NCBI GenBank assembly: GCA_963839525.1
Contig: CAWIVJ010000007.1
Location: forward strand, 1-64,000
Reading direction: 5' to 3'
DNA: 64,000 nt
From: CAWIVJ01 sp963839525
GTDB lineage: Bacteria; Cyanobacteriota; Vampirovibrionia; Gastranaerophilales; Gastranaerophilaceae
Shown here: positions 24,543 to 33,853 of the stretch, piece after piece
How positions within the stretch are numbered: position 1 is the first letter of the stretch
How the letters are laid out: every line of letters begins with the position of its first letter
The notes under the pieces: model-generated
Seen by the model: the letters and a program-made list of their open reading frames with translations, nothing else
Database searches by the model: none
Told to the model about the DNA's origin: nothing
Position numbers and translations under genes: made by a program

Positions 24543-26438
24543 ATGATAAAAAAACTTTTATTAACTATATTTTTCATAACAATTTTTACACAGGCCGCAT
24601 TTTCTGAGGATATTTTCAGGGTTACGTCGGTGAATTTTGATACATCAAATTCATTGATATTTATAACTTCTCCCGACAATACAACTGAAGCTATAATGAA
24701 AAAAATCAAATTAATGAAGCTTCAGAATCCGAAGAGAGTTTATTTTGATATAGATTCTGCTGTTTTAGCTACCGAATCTCAAAATTGGTTTCTTAGTTCT
24801 GATGGTGTTAAACAAGTAAAAATAGGTCAATTTTCAACTAATCCTAATAAAGTCAGAGTAGTTTTATATCTTGATGAAGATTTTAATCAATCAAACATTA
24901 GCTTTTTAAGAGTTAATAATAATATTGTTATTAAATTTAAAGAGGAGATTTATAAAGAGGGATATTTTCAAAACACATACCGTGATGAAAAAACTTTTAG
25001 TAGTGATTTTTATGAAAATCTTTCTATTTCAAATGAAGAGATAGATAAGTTAAAAGCACAGATAAATTTGGCAAAAAAAAATGAAGTTCTAGATCAGATC
25101 CAGCAAGCATTCAGCCCACGTACAAGCCCATTACCTGAAGTAACACCTTCTTTGCCTTCAAAAACAACAAATATAATAAAAAAGGAATTAAAGTTAAAAT
25201 CGAAATATTATTTAAATTTAATTTCTCCAAAGACAAATGGCTTTTTAATAAGCGGTTTTGGAGCAGCCTGTCTTGAAAAACCAATGTATTTAACTAATCC
25301 GGACAGAGTAGTTTTTGATATTCCGAATGCTGTTATTAATCCTGAAGTTGGGAATCAGGAATTTAAAATAGGTCAAGATACTGTTAGAATAGGTCAATTT
25401 GAGCAAAATAAAGCCAGAGTTGTAATAAATTCAACCGAATTAGAAAAATATTTACCGATTTTTTCTGCAGACGGTCAATCAATTTTATTTGTAGATTCTA
25501 AAGCGGTTGATTTACTTGCGCTTTTCACCAGAACTAATAATGTGGTTTCTTATTATGTAAAAAAAATAAACCCTCTGACAGATGAATTTATTATTGCTTT
25601 TAACTCTCCGGTCGTACACAGTATAACAAGAGATAATTCCAAATTAATTATTAACTTTTATAATACGCTTCGCTTTAACGAACAGACATTTAAAGACGCA
25701 ATTAACCAAACTAATTTAGCTGACATGGAAATAGACTTACTTCCTAAAATCGGACTAAAATTGACTTTACCGCTTGAAGAAAATGATATTGTAAATTGTT
25801 TTTTGGGAGCGGATGGAAGATCCGTTAAAGTTGCTTTGAAAAGGACACTTCCAAAAAAATCTTTTTATTCTTCTGAGAAAAGCATTTTCTTGCCAAAGTG
25901 CAAAATAAAAAAATCTGTTGTATTGGATGCAGGGCATGGCGGAAGTGATTATGGAGCAATAAGATGCGGAATTAATGAAAAAGATTTAAACTTAGACATT
26001 GCGAGACGTGTCCAGGCTCTTCTTTTGAGAGAGGGAATAGCTGTTGCTATGACTAGGAATTCTGATGAAACTCTTTTTCTGCAAGACAGAACTATTTTTA
26101 CAGCAAATATTTGCCCTGATATTTTTATAAGTATCCATGTTAATTCTTGTTCAAAACCTGAAATTTCAGGTATTGAGACACATTATTATCATCAAAAAAG
26201 CCTAGAACTAGCTCAAACTATTCATTCAAACCTTATTAGTTATGTAAATGCAAACGATAGAGGTTTATTTAAATCAAAATTTTATGTAATTAACCATACG
26301 GATGTTCCTGCCATTTTAGTTGAAGTGGGATTTCTTTCAAATGCTTTTGAAAGAGCTGAATTGGTAAGCGAGCAACGGAAGCAGCAAACCGCAAGGGCAA
26401 TTGCTGATGGAATTTTAAAATATTTAAATAGAAGATAA
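24543..26438 (+). CDS. amiC: N-acetylmuramoyl-L-alanine amidase with AMIN domains
   Basis: 631 residues. Signal peptide at 1-21 (LLLTIFFITIFTQAAFS). Two AMIN-like beta domains at about 25-140 and 225-420 separated by a Pro/Ser/Thr linker; these localise the enzyme by binding cell wall or envelope. Amidase_3 domain from about residue 456: VVLDAGHGGSDYG (His), NEKDLNLDIA (Glu), ISIHVNS (His) and VEVGFLSN (Glu), so all zinc and catalytic residues are present. It cuts the amide bond between MurNAc and the stem peptide, as needed for cell separation. murI follows 95 bases later. Confidence 0.92.
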   Translation: MIKKLLLTIFFITIFTQAAFSEDIFRVTSVNFDTSNSLIFITSPDNTTEAIMKKIKLMKLQNPKRVYFDIDSAVLATESQNWFLSSDGVKQVKIGQFSTNPNKVRVVLYLDEDFNQSNISFLRVNNNIVIKFKEEIYKEGYFQNTYRDEKTFSSDFYENLSISNEEIDKLKAQINLAKKNEVLDQIQQAFSPRTSPLPEVTPSLPSKTTNIIKKELKLKSKYYLNLISPKTNGFLISGFGAACLEKPMYLTNPDRVVFDIPNAVINPEVGNQEFKIGQDTVRIGQFEQNKARVVINSTELEKYLPIFSADGQSILFVDSKAVDLLALFTRTNNVVSYYVKKINPLTDEFIIAFNSPVVHSITRDNSKLIINFYNTLRFNEQTFKDAINQTNLADMEIDLLPKIGLKLTLPLEENDIVNCFLGADGRSVKVALKRTLPKKSFYSSEKSIFLPKCKIKKSVVLDAGHGGSDYGAIRCGINEKDLNLDIARRVQALLLREGIAVAMTRNSDETLFLQDRTIFTANICPDIFISIHVNSCSKPEISGIETHYYHQKSLELAQTIHSNLISYVNANDRGLFKSKFYVINHTDVPAILVEVGFLSNAFERAELVSEQRKQQTARAIADGILKYLNRR

Positions 26439-26533
26439 ATTTTATTTTTTATATTAATGAGAAATAAAAGTTTTTTCTTGGTAAAATTAAGTGAGACGTT
26501 GTTATTGAAGATATTAGAATAAAAGAGAAAATT

Positions 26534-27322
26534 ATGAAAAACAAACCAATTGCATTTTTTGATTCCGGTATCGGCGGACTTACTGTTTTTGAAAAAGTAA
26601 AAAAACTTTTGCCCAATGAAGATTATATATACTTTGGGGATTTAAAAAATATCCCTTATGGAGAAAAGAGCATTGAGCAATTAAATAAAATTACGGATAA
26701 GATTTTTAACTTTTTTGAATCGAAGAATGTAAAAGCTGTTGTTATGGCGTGCAATACGACTTCAGCTAACTCTTATCATCAATTAAAAGATAAATATAAA
26801 TTCAAAATTTATCCTATAATTCAGTCATGTGCAAGTGTAATAGCAAAAATGCCGGTTAAAAAGATCGGTGTTTTGGCAACTGAAGCTACGGTTAGAGCAG
26901 GAGCATATGGTAAGGAATTAAGAAAATATAATCCAAATTTAGAAGTTTTTGAAATGTGTTGCCCTCCCTGGGTTGGTATTGTTGAAGAGAAAAAACAAAA
27001 AGAAGCTAAAAGCGTAGCCTGTGTTGAATCATATTTAGGCGAAATACTTGAAAATCGTCCCGATAAAATAATTTTAGGCTGTACACATTATCCTTATTTA
27101 ATGGATATTTTAGCAAAATTCACACCTAGGGGAATGTTTATTGATCCTTCTCAAATTTTTGCTGAATTTATTAAAACAGACTTGGAAAAGAATGGTTTGT
27201 TAAAAGAGCATGGTACAGGTTCTGAGAAATTTTTTGTAAGTGCAAATCCTGAAAATTTCAAACAGGCTGCATCAATGTTTTACCCTATAAAAGAATTACC
27301 TGAATTGGTTAGTAACTTATAA
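26534..27322 (+). CDS. murI: Glutamate racemase
   Basis: 262 residues. FFDSGIGGLTVFEKV at the N-terminus, first catalytic cysteine in VMACNTTSAN (about 76), second in LGCTHYPYLM (about 183). It makes D-glutamate for peptidoglycan precursors in the cytoplasm. The genomic link with the preceding amidase is functional: cell-wall synthesis and cutting. Confidence 0.95.
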   Translation: MKNKPIAFFDSGIGGLTVFEKVKKLLPNEDYIYFGDLKNIPYGEKSIEQLNKITDKIFNFFESKNVKAVVMACNTTSANSYHQLKDKYKFKIYPIIQSCASVIAKMPVKKIGVLATEATVRAGAYGKELRKYNPNLEVFEMCCPPWVGIVEEKKQKEAKSVACVESYLGEILENRPDKIILGCTHYPYLMDILAKFTPRGMFIDPSQIFAEFIKTDLEKNGLLKEHGTGSEKFFVSANPENFKQAASMFYPIKELPELVSNL

Positions 27323-27399
27323 TGACAAAAGCGATTCGGGCTTTCAGTTTTTTAGGTCGGAATTTTAGCCGAACACAAATCAACATTGGGTTAATTCTT

Positions 27400-28455
27400 T
27401 TATTTATATAATAAATTTTTTTTTCTTATTTTATTCAAAAATTCTTTTGCAGCTTGTTTAGGTGAATCGGCGTTGATTATTGCACGAACAACTGCAATTC
27501 TTTTTGCTCCTGCATTTATTACTTTCTCACAATTTTTTAGATCAATTCCTCCAATAGAAAAAGCCGGAATCTCAATGTTTTCGCAAGCCCACTTCACATA
27601 TTCCAACCCAACAGGAATTCGCCCCTGTTTTGTCGGAGTTGCAAAAACCGGACCTATACCAATATAGTCAGCACCATCCGCTACAGCTTTTATTGCTTGT
27701 TCAGGCGCATGGGTTGATACACCTATGATGCAATTTTCTCCTAGAATTGTTCTTGCAGATTTTACATCTAAATCATCTTGCCCCAAATGCACACCATCTG
27801 CTTCTAAAATAGCTGCAATATCTACTCTGTCGTTAACTATAAAAGTCACGTCATAGCGCAAACAAAGTTGTTTAATTTTTTTACCCAATTCTAAAATTTT
27901 GCTTGCCGGCATGGTTTTTTCTCTTAGCTGTAAAATATCTACTCCACCTTCAAGTGCAGAGGCAATTGCATCCAGAAAACTGTCTTCTGAGTCAAAGTTA
28001 TCGGAATTTGTGATTAAATAAAGTTTTTTATCATCATTAATTTTACCATTTATTCCTTTTTCTCTTAGTTTATGCCACATAATTTTTTCTAAAGTATAAG
28101 TTTCATACCTTAATTTTTCAAATAAAATTTTATTTGCAGGATTTTCTAAGGAATATTCCGAAAGAGTTCTTAAAGCCTGCTGAAGTCTTTTAATATTTGC
28201 TTTAAATATATTTTCAATATTCATTCTTTCAGTAGCATTTTTTATGTTAACTCCGACATCATTTATAGTATCACGCGAGCAAAGGTAGTTTTCATAATCT
28301 TCTTCTTGAGAAGAATTTATTTTATGCCGGATGTTTTTTAATTTTTCAGCCAAATCTTTGTCATTAAGTAAAAATCTGGCAATTTCTTCCAAAACTCTTG
28401 CTGCTTCTGCTGTTCTATTCAAGTTTGCGTCAATAATTCTTTTCAAATTTGTCAT
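27400..28455 (-). CDS. thiE: Thiamine-phosphate synthase with N-terminal ThiD2-like extension
   Basis: 351 residues, ribosome site GGGGA. Residues 1-140 form the helical extension common in cyanobacterial ThiE (RIIDANLNRTAEAARVLEEI, LQQALRTLSEYS). Residues 145-351 are the ThiE TIM barrel: LQLREK, FIVNDRVDIA, ADGVHLGQDD, IGVSTH, YIGIGPVFATPTK, SIGGI. It joins HMP-PP and the thiazole phosphate. No TPP riboswitch is visible upstream. The extension is a useful lineage marker. Confidence 0.92.
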   Translation of the reverse strand: MTNLKRIIDANLNRTAEAARVLEEIARFLLNDKDLAEKLKNIRHKINSSQEEDYENYLCSRDTINDVGVNIKNATERMNIENIFKANIKRLQQALRTLSEYSLENPANKILFEKLRYETYTLEKIMWHKLREKGINGKINDDKKLYLITNSDNFDSEDSFLDAIASALEGGVDILQLREKTMPASKILELGKKIKQLCLRYDVTFIVNDRVDIAAILEADGVHLGQDDLDVKSARTILGENCIIGVSTHAPEQAIKAVADGADYIGIGPVFATPTKQGRIPVGLEYVKWACENIEIPAFSIGGIDLKNCEKVINAGAKRIAVVRAIINADSPKQAAKEFLNKIRKKNLLYK

Positions 28456-28557
28456 GTAATAAATCCCCTAACTGATTATATAACAAAGAGTGAGCAAATT
28501 TCCACTGGGTTTAATTAATATTTGAATATAAATAAATTTGTCTTGCAAGGGGAAATA

Positions 28558-29142
28558 ATGTCAAAGCTGTTCTACAAGAAAATTCCATTGGAGGAACTGG
28601 TAATTTTGTCGCAAAAAAGCGACTATAAAGCACTGGAAGAATTAATCAGACGAGAACAAAAGAATATTTTTGCAACTTTTTCTTATCTTGCCAAAAAAAG
28701 AGAGAATATTGCCGATTTAACCCAGGAAGCCTTGATGCGAATGGCAAGAGGACTAATTAACTTAAAAAATCCGAAAACTTTTAGAAGCTGGTTAAACCAG
28801 ATAGTCACAAATCTTTTTTATGATGAATTGAGGAAAGTTTCAAGAAAACCCCAATTAGTTTCTATAGATGCTGAAAATGAGGAAAGCAGTTATCATACAC
28901 AAATTCCTGATACCAGACATAAACCCTCAGAAAAAGCTATGTCCATGGAATTGGATAAGATTATAAAAAATGAAATACAAAATTTGCCCGAACACTTTAG
29001 AATAGCAATCATTTTAAGAGAACTCCAAGGACTTAGCTATGATGAAATAGCGAATGCAACCCATACAACTGTAGGGACAGTGAAATCACGTATTTCAAGA
29101 GCACGAGAAAAACTACAGGATGGACTTAAACATTATATTTAA
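28558..29142 (+). CDS. ECF-type RNA polymerase sigma factor
   Basis: 194 residues from ATG 28558, behind AAGGGGAAATA; an earlier in-frame start adds 12 residues without a better site. Sigma region 2 (NIADLTQEALMRMARGL, FRSWLNQIVTNLFYDELRK) and region 4 (LPEHFRIAIILRELQGLSYDEI, TTVGTVKSRISRAREKL) are clear. The anti-sigma gene follows 38 bases later, the standard ECF/anti-sigma pair for an envelope or stress response. Confidence 0.93.
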   Translation: MSKLFYKKIPLEELVILSQKSDYKALEELIRREQKNIFATFSYLAKKRENIADLTQEALMRMARGLINLKNPKTFRSWLNQIVTNLFYDELRKVSRKPQLVSIDAENEESSYHTQIPDTRHKPSEKAMSMELDKIIKNEIQNLPEHFRIAIILRELQGLSYDEIANATHTTVGTVKSRISRAREKLQDGLKHYI

Positions 29143-29180
29143 AGTAATAAATTAAAAATATAACTAAAGGAGAATAAACA

Positions 29181-29732
29181 ATGACAGAAAATTTAACATG
29201 TGCACAAGTAAGTGCTTTACTATCTTTTTACATTGAGGATAAATTAAGCAGCCAGTTAAAACAATTTGTCGAAGCTCATCTGGAAACATGTCCTACTTGC
29301 AGAGCTAAGCTGGAAACGTTAAGGAATATGATTAACAATTTAAGAGAAGTTCATGAGAAATTAGCGGCGGTAAAAGCAGTTAGTGATGAGAATGCCGCGG
29401 ATTCTCAAGGAGATGAGTTCAAAATGAATTTGTCAGCATATATTGATAGCGAATTAAGTGATGAAGAAAACATTAAAGTAAAAAAATACATAATTTCAAA
29501 CCCTAAAGCAAGGCAAGAATTAGAAAATATGTATAATATGAAAAAATTGCTACATAATTCTTTTGAAAAAGCAAAAAATGAATCAAAAGAAGATTATTCA
29601 AAATTTATTCTAAAAAGAATCGATATTCAGGAAGAAATTTATGGTCCAGATTCATTTGCAAAAGTAGTCGCAATTTTTATTCTAATTTTTGCTGTTTTTA
29701 CCTTAACAGCCGTCATAATTTTTTGGATTTAA
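29181..29732 (+). CDS. Anti-sigma factor with zinc-finger (zf-HC2) and one membrane helix
   Basis: 183 residues, AAGGAG ribosome site. N-terminal anti-sigma domain with C7 and HLETCPTC (H33, C37, C40), the ZAS-type zinc site that holds the sigma factor. A second similar but zinc-less segment (FKMNLSAYIDSELSDEENI) follows at about 85-110. The C-terminal helix VVAIFILIFAVFTLTAVIIFWI anchors it in the membrane. The last 30 bases overlap the convergent O-antigen ligase-like gene. Confidence 0.88.
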   Translation: MTENLTCAQVSALLSFYIEDKLSSQLKQFVEAHLETCPTCRAKLETLRNMINNLREVHEKLAAVKAVSDENAADSQGDEFKMNLSAYIDSELSDEENIKVKKYIISNPKARQELENMYNMKKLLHNSFEKAKNESKEDYSKFILKRIDIQEEIYGPDSFAKVVAIFILIFAVFTLTAVIIFWI

Positions 29733-31067
29733 AGTAGCAGAAATAAATGAAACCATTGTCCAGAAAATAAATTGAACCTGCGGTCTGAAAAAAATAGTGT
29801 CGACCAGACCATGAACCATTACAGCTATTATAGAAATTATTGCCGTTGCTACTATTGCAGTTGATTTTAAGTTTTTATTATGCAATATAAAATTTATTGC
29901 TTTAAAAATTAAAGTACCCAGAAAAGCTAAAAAAGCAAAAAGTGCAAAAATTCCGCTTTCAACAGCAATTTCCAAAAATACACTATAAGTGCTTAATGCA
30001 TCAAAACCTGTTTTCATATAAAGCCCGTAAATTTCACGAAAATTTCGGTTTCCTACTCCGATTCCTAATAACCAATTGTCTTTTATCATTTGTATTGCAG
30101 ATTGATAAACATTAAGACGAAATGAAGTTGACGAATCATTTCTCATTGCAAAAATTGAAACAATCCTTGTTCTTATAGATGAAATGAACAATACAAGGCT
30201 CGTAAACAGTATTATAAGCAAACCAAAAACAGATAAAAATATTTTTTTAAGCCATTCTTTATTGCTTTGCCATATAAATTTAGCCAAAAATCCAAATAAG
30301 CAGGCTATTATAGCTAAAAATGCTATATAAGCACCTCTGCATCCGCTTAAAATAAGAGTAAAAGAGGTTATAAAAGATAAAATCAACAATATGCCCGCGA
30401 GTTTATACCGTTTGTCTAAAAGTTCTAAAATAAAACTTCCGAATAAACAAGGTAAGCATGCAACTAAATACCCGCCAAATAAATTCGGATTAAAAGGTCT
30501 TAAAGTTCCGTATACTCTTGTCATCACGTCCTCAGGATTAATGTTTGAAACATCTTGCCAGGTTGAAATTTCCCCAACTTGAGAAAAATTCTGAAAAACC
30601 CCTATAATTCCTTGTGAGCTTGCACATAATGCTATTATAAAAATTGTAATAGGAATTTTTGACAAATTATTTTTGAAATACTGTAAAGCAGAAAAATAAA
30701 ACCCGAGATATGTAAAAGTTTTAAGAAAGCCTTTAAAGCTTAAGTAAAAAAGACTTGAGCCGGCAAGGCTTATAAGGACTATTAGCAAATATAATACGAG
30801 GAAAAATTCAAATATATTCAGTTCAATTTTTTCGCCTTGTTTCACAAATAATTTTATTATTGTCAGAAACAAAGTCATTAAAGCAGCATAGCCGATCAAA
30901 GTAGAAGATGCAAAAATTGATAATATAAAAACACCGATAATTGTTATAAAAATCAAGCTATCAATATTTTTTATAAAAATACTGTTTTTTGATAAATATT
31001 CGCATTTATTTTGAAAATATAAAAATATTTTATTTAATGTATCTAAAATCAAACTGTTATTTAGCAT
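29703..31067 (-). CDS. O-antigen ligase/polymerase family membrane protein
   Basis: 454 residues with about ten to twelve hydrophobic helices. A Wzy/WaaL-type periplasmic region follows: GTLRPFNPNLFGGYLVACLP and, in the ligase loop, WLLGIGVGNRNFREIYGLYM. It probably transfers or polymerises lipid-linked glycans at the inner membrane. It starts 6 bases after the stop of the DUF4330 gene, so the two are co-transcribed. Confidence 0.8.
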   Translation of the reverse strand: MLNNSLILDTLNKIFLYFQNKCEYLSKNSIFIKNIDSLIFITIIGVFILSIFASSTLIGYAALMTLFLTIIKLFVKQGEKIELNIFEFFLVLYLLIVLISLAGSSLFYLSFKGFLKTFTYLGFYFSALQYFKNNLSKIPITIFIIALCASSQGIIGVFQNFSQVGEISTWQDVSNINPEDVMTRVYGTLRPFNPNLFGGYLVACLPCLFGSFILELLDKRYKLAGILLILSFITSFTLILSGCRGAYIAFLAIIACLFGFLAKFIWQSNKEWLKKIFLSVFGLLIILFTSLVLFISSIRTRIVSIFAMRNDSSTSFRLNVYQSAIQMIKDNWLLGIGVGNRNFREIYGLYMKTGFDALSTYSVFLEIAVESGIFALFAFLAFLGTLIFKAINFILHNKNLKSTAIVATAIISIIAVMVHGLVDTIFFRPQVQFIFWTMVSFISATLNPKNYDGC

Positions 31068-31073
31068 TTTTTA

Positions 31074-31742
31074 TTATTTTTTCATTTTTACAGGAGTGTT
31101 TGACGGTTTCTGTTCAGTAGACTGCGAACTTTTAACATCTGATTGTTGTGTATTATTTTCCTGTGGAGTCACAGGTTGTTCTTGTTTGTTTTGCTCTTCT
31201 TTTTGAGCACTGTCTTCTGAAGATTTTTGTAGCGGAGGAACTACAGCATTAGGTACAAGTTGTACATTTGATACAGTTCCGTTTAACTTATAAGCTTTAC
31301 CTTCAAGAGTTATTGGCAAGCCGATTTTAATTTTGTTTCCGCCTATAACAATACCGTCTTTGGTTAACTTAGCCATATCTTCAACAGTTACAAGGATATC
31401 GTACATGAACATTTGGGAATAATCTTCCAAAAGTACAAAAGGAGGATTACCTTTAGGGTTAGGAACAGCTATTTTTTTTGTATCGATTTTTACATCATTT
31501 ATTTTTAAGTTTGTGTAAGGCACATTTCTTATACTTATGAAAGTTTCATCTCCAGATATTATAGGGCATTCTCTTCCAGTTATTGTTACCCCTCTTAAAT
31601 AGACTTGAAAAACAACTTTTGAGGTAGCTTCAATTTGTTGACTTGCTGTTTGCCTAAAGTTTTTGTAAGTTAAATAACCTATAACAAGAGCCAAAATAAC
31701 TGCTAAAATAATTATTACATCAATAAACTTAATTTTCTGCAT
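31074..31742 (-). CDS. DUF4330-family membrane-anchored protein
   Basis: 222 residues, ribosome site AAGGAGAG. One N-terminal membrane helix (VIIILAVILALVIGYLTYK, about 9-27), a beta-rich body with VVFQVYLRGVTITGRECP and LPITLEGKAYKLNGTVSNV, then a low-complexity Pro/Gln/Ser tail from about 165. DUF4330 proteins occur mainly in cyanobacteria and relatives and their role is unknown. Linkage to the O-antigen ligase-like gene suggests an envelope glycan role (inference). Confidence 0.7.
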   Translation of the reverse strand: MQKIKFIDVIIILAVILALVIGYLTYKNFRQTASQQIEATSKVVFQVYLRGVTITGRECPIISGDETFISIRNVPYTNLKINDVKIDTKKIAVPNPKGNPPFVLLEDYSQMFMYDILVTVEDMAKLTKDGIVIGGNKIKIGLPITLEGKAYKLNGTVSNVQLVPNAVVPPLQKSSEDSAQKEEQNKQEQPVTPQENNTQQSDVKSSQSTEQKPSNTPVKMKK

Positions 31743-31873
31743 TGCAACTCTCCTTTTATTTAATTTCAGTATTATATTTATTCTTTAATACAATGTTACC
31801 AAAAACAAATAAAAGTACAATATTAAAAATTTTGAAAGTCAGCATTGTAAACCTAAAACATTGTAGCAGTTAA

Positions 31874-31999
31874 TAACAGGTTAGCAATCATATTATCGCA
31901 AAAAGCAAATGGTAAATGGCAAACAGTAATTGGTAGACGGTGAGCGGTGACAGTAGCGGTGGGATGGTAGAAGAGAGTTTTCTGTTGACCTGTTGGCAA
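31874..31999 (+). other. G-rich intergenic stretch with degenerate short repeats
   Basis: It contains many GGT/GGTA units (TGGTAAATGG, TTGGTAGACGG, GAGCGGTGACAG) bounded by AACAGGT near 31875 and ACCTGTT near 31988. Local base composition is unlike the AT-rich surroundings. No reading frame or RNA is recognisable. Confidence 0.3.
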
Positions 32000-33040
32000 T
32001 TAAAAAGCATAAGGGGTTTTGATAAAGCTCTGGATTGAACTATCATCCAATATTTTCAGTATTTCTTCAATAGTAGTTGTAGCGCAGCCAAAATGCCTTA
32101 CCACAATACTCGCCGCAATATTTCCTATTATAGCTGCATATTCAGGTTCTGCCCCACTTGCCAATGCCATTGTGAAGACCGCTGTAACAGTATCTCCTGC
32201 TCCTGTTACGTCAAAAACCTCTGATTTGTTGAAAACAGGGATTTTACTCATTTTCCCATTTTTTTGAAAAACTACCATTCCGTCAGCTCCGCAGGTTATT
32301 AATATGGAACCTGCATTTGTAGCTTCAAGTAGTTTTCTGCCTGCTTTTTCCATTAGCTCATCATTTTTAATAAAAAATCCGACAAATTTTTGTGTATCGG
32401 GTAAATTTGGAGTCATTGAGGTAATATTTTTATATTTATCTAAATTTTTTTGAGCATCTATAACAATTTTTTTTCCATATTTATTAGCAATTTCAATAGC
32501 TTTATCAATAATTTTTTGAGTAAGAGTTCCTATGTGATAATCGGATAAAACAATTGCATCATGCTCAGGGATTGCTTGTTCTAAATTTACGATAACTTTT
32601 TTTTCTGTTTCTTTTGATATAAATTCATTTGTTTGTCGATCTACTCTAACAATCTGTTGTGTTACTGATTGGGAACAAGAGCCGGAAATTCTTGTTTTTG
32701 TTATAGTTTTACGAGTTTTGTCTTTGACCAGATATTTTGTGTTAACCCTGGCTTTTTTAAAGGTAGAAATCAGCTGTTGTGCCTGATAATCTTCCCCAAT
32801 TACCCCTATTACACTAACTTTACCATTATTAAGCGTAGAAGCATTGTGAGCAGCATTTGAAGCCCCACCTAAAATAAGATTTGTATGAGTATGCTGCAAA
32901 ATGAGAACAGGCGCTTCTCTTGAAATCCTTTCGGTGTCTCCGTAAATCATTTCATCAAGAGCCAAATCTCCTATTACAAGCATACTTGGCTCTCTCATTT
33001 TTTTTATATATTCTATAAGTTTTTCTTTATTTATACCCAT
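32000..33040 (-). CDS. PfkB-family sugar kinase, heptose-7-phosphate kinase (HldE N-domain) type
   Basis: 346 residues. RfaE1-like order: LVIGDLALDEMIYGDTERIS, PVLILQHTHTNLILGGASNAAHN, IVRVDRQTNEF, IVLSDYHIGTL, and the C-terminal anion hole/base DVTGAGDTVTAVF with catalytic Asp. It would phosphorylate D-glycero-D-manno-heptose-7-phosphate for LPS core. The adenylyltransferase domain of bifunctional HldE is absent, so the second step must be elsewhere. A heptosyltransferase-like gene lies at 55 kb. Confidence 0.82.
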   Translation of the reverse strand: MGINKEKLIEYIKKMREPSMLVIGDLALDEMIYGDTERISREAPVLILQHTHTNLILGGASNAAHNASTLNNGKVSVIGVIGEDYQAQQLISTFKKARVNTKYLVKDKTRKTITKTRISGSCSQSVTQQIVRVDRQTNEFISKETEKKVIVNLEQAIPEHDAIVLSDYHIGTLTQKIIDKAIEIANKYGKKIVIDAQKNLDKYKNITSMTPNLPDTQKFVGFFIKNDELMEKAGRKLLEATNAGSILITCGADGMVVFQKNGKMSKIPVFNKSEVFDVTGAGDTVTAVFTMALASGAEPEYAAIIGNIAASIVVRHFGCATTTIEEILKILDDSSIQSFIKTPYAF

Positions 33041-33140
33041 CTATACTCTTGTATTTATTGTAGTAATTTGCCTATCGTAAAATATTAATGTATAATAATT
33101 TTTAGTTTAGCACAAAGAAAAAAATAAGAGGTAAAAATTT

Positions 33141-33719
33141 TTGGACAATTTTACTGAAAAAAAAGAAGAGAAAAAAATAGATTCGCAAACAGCTCAAAAT
33201 CAAGAAATAGGAGATATTCAGTTTGAAGAAGTTGTAGATGAAATACAGAAAGAACTTAATTATGAAGTCAAAGAGTCTTTAGAAGAAGAAGATGAAGATG
33301 ATGCTGAAAATAAAGAAGATTTTGTGCAAAAAATAGTAAAGCCTTCTGTTTCTTCAAATACAAAAGATAAAAATATTAAAAAATATGTAGTATATGTAGA
33401 GCCTTATAATATTGATTTTATGGAAAGTCTTTCTGCAAATGAACGAAGAGAAATTATAAATAAAGTTTTAAAAGAGCAATATGGTATTTCGATAGAAAAC
33501 AAAAAGAAGAAAGCAAGAAACCGTTTTTTAATACATGTTTCATTAGCTTGCATCACGTTTATAATATGTTTTCCGCTTCTGTTTTTATTTGTTAATAAAG
33601 CAACAGAAATTACAATCAGTAATTACAAGCAGGCAAAAACTAATGTACGCAAGCTTTATAGGGAAAAAGGCAAGATTAAAATAAAAAAATCCGAATCGGT
33701 TAAAAAGATTCAATACTAA
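33141..33719 (+). CDS. Hypothetical single-pass membrane protein with acidic N-terminal half
   Basis: 192 residues from a TTG at 33141, 8 bases after AAGAGGT. The first 75 residues are very acidic (EEEDEDDAENKED). A short conserved-looking block KKYVVYVEPYNIDFMESLSA follows, then a basic stretch (KKKKARNRF) and one membrane helix at about 133-153 (HVSLACITFIICFPLLFLFV). The end is strongly basic. Function unknown; pgi is next on the same strand. Confidence 0.55.
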   Translation: MDNFTEKKEEKKIDSQTAQNQEIGDIQFEEVVDEIQKELNYEVKESLEEEDEDDAENKEDFVQKIVKPSVSSNTKDKNIKKYVVYVEPYNIDFMESLSANERREIINKVLKEQYGISIENKKKKARNRFLIHVSLACITFIICFPLLFLFVNKATEITISNYKQAKTNVRKLYREKGKIKIKKSESVKKIQY

Positions 33720-33853
33720 TTTTTCTTAACAATAGTTAAAGTTTCTGTTTATTTTTGCCATGTAGGTAGTACAATCAAGATATGAGAATTTTGAAATAGC
33801 AAGTTTAAGTGAATCTGTTGATTTAGTGCCGAAAGAAAAAAGAGGAATCTATA

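Noticed and set aside
28456..28557. TPP riboswitch for thiE
   Set aside because: The leader is short and lacks the CTGAGA-type core.
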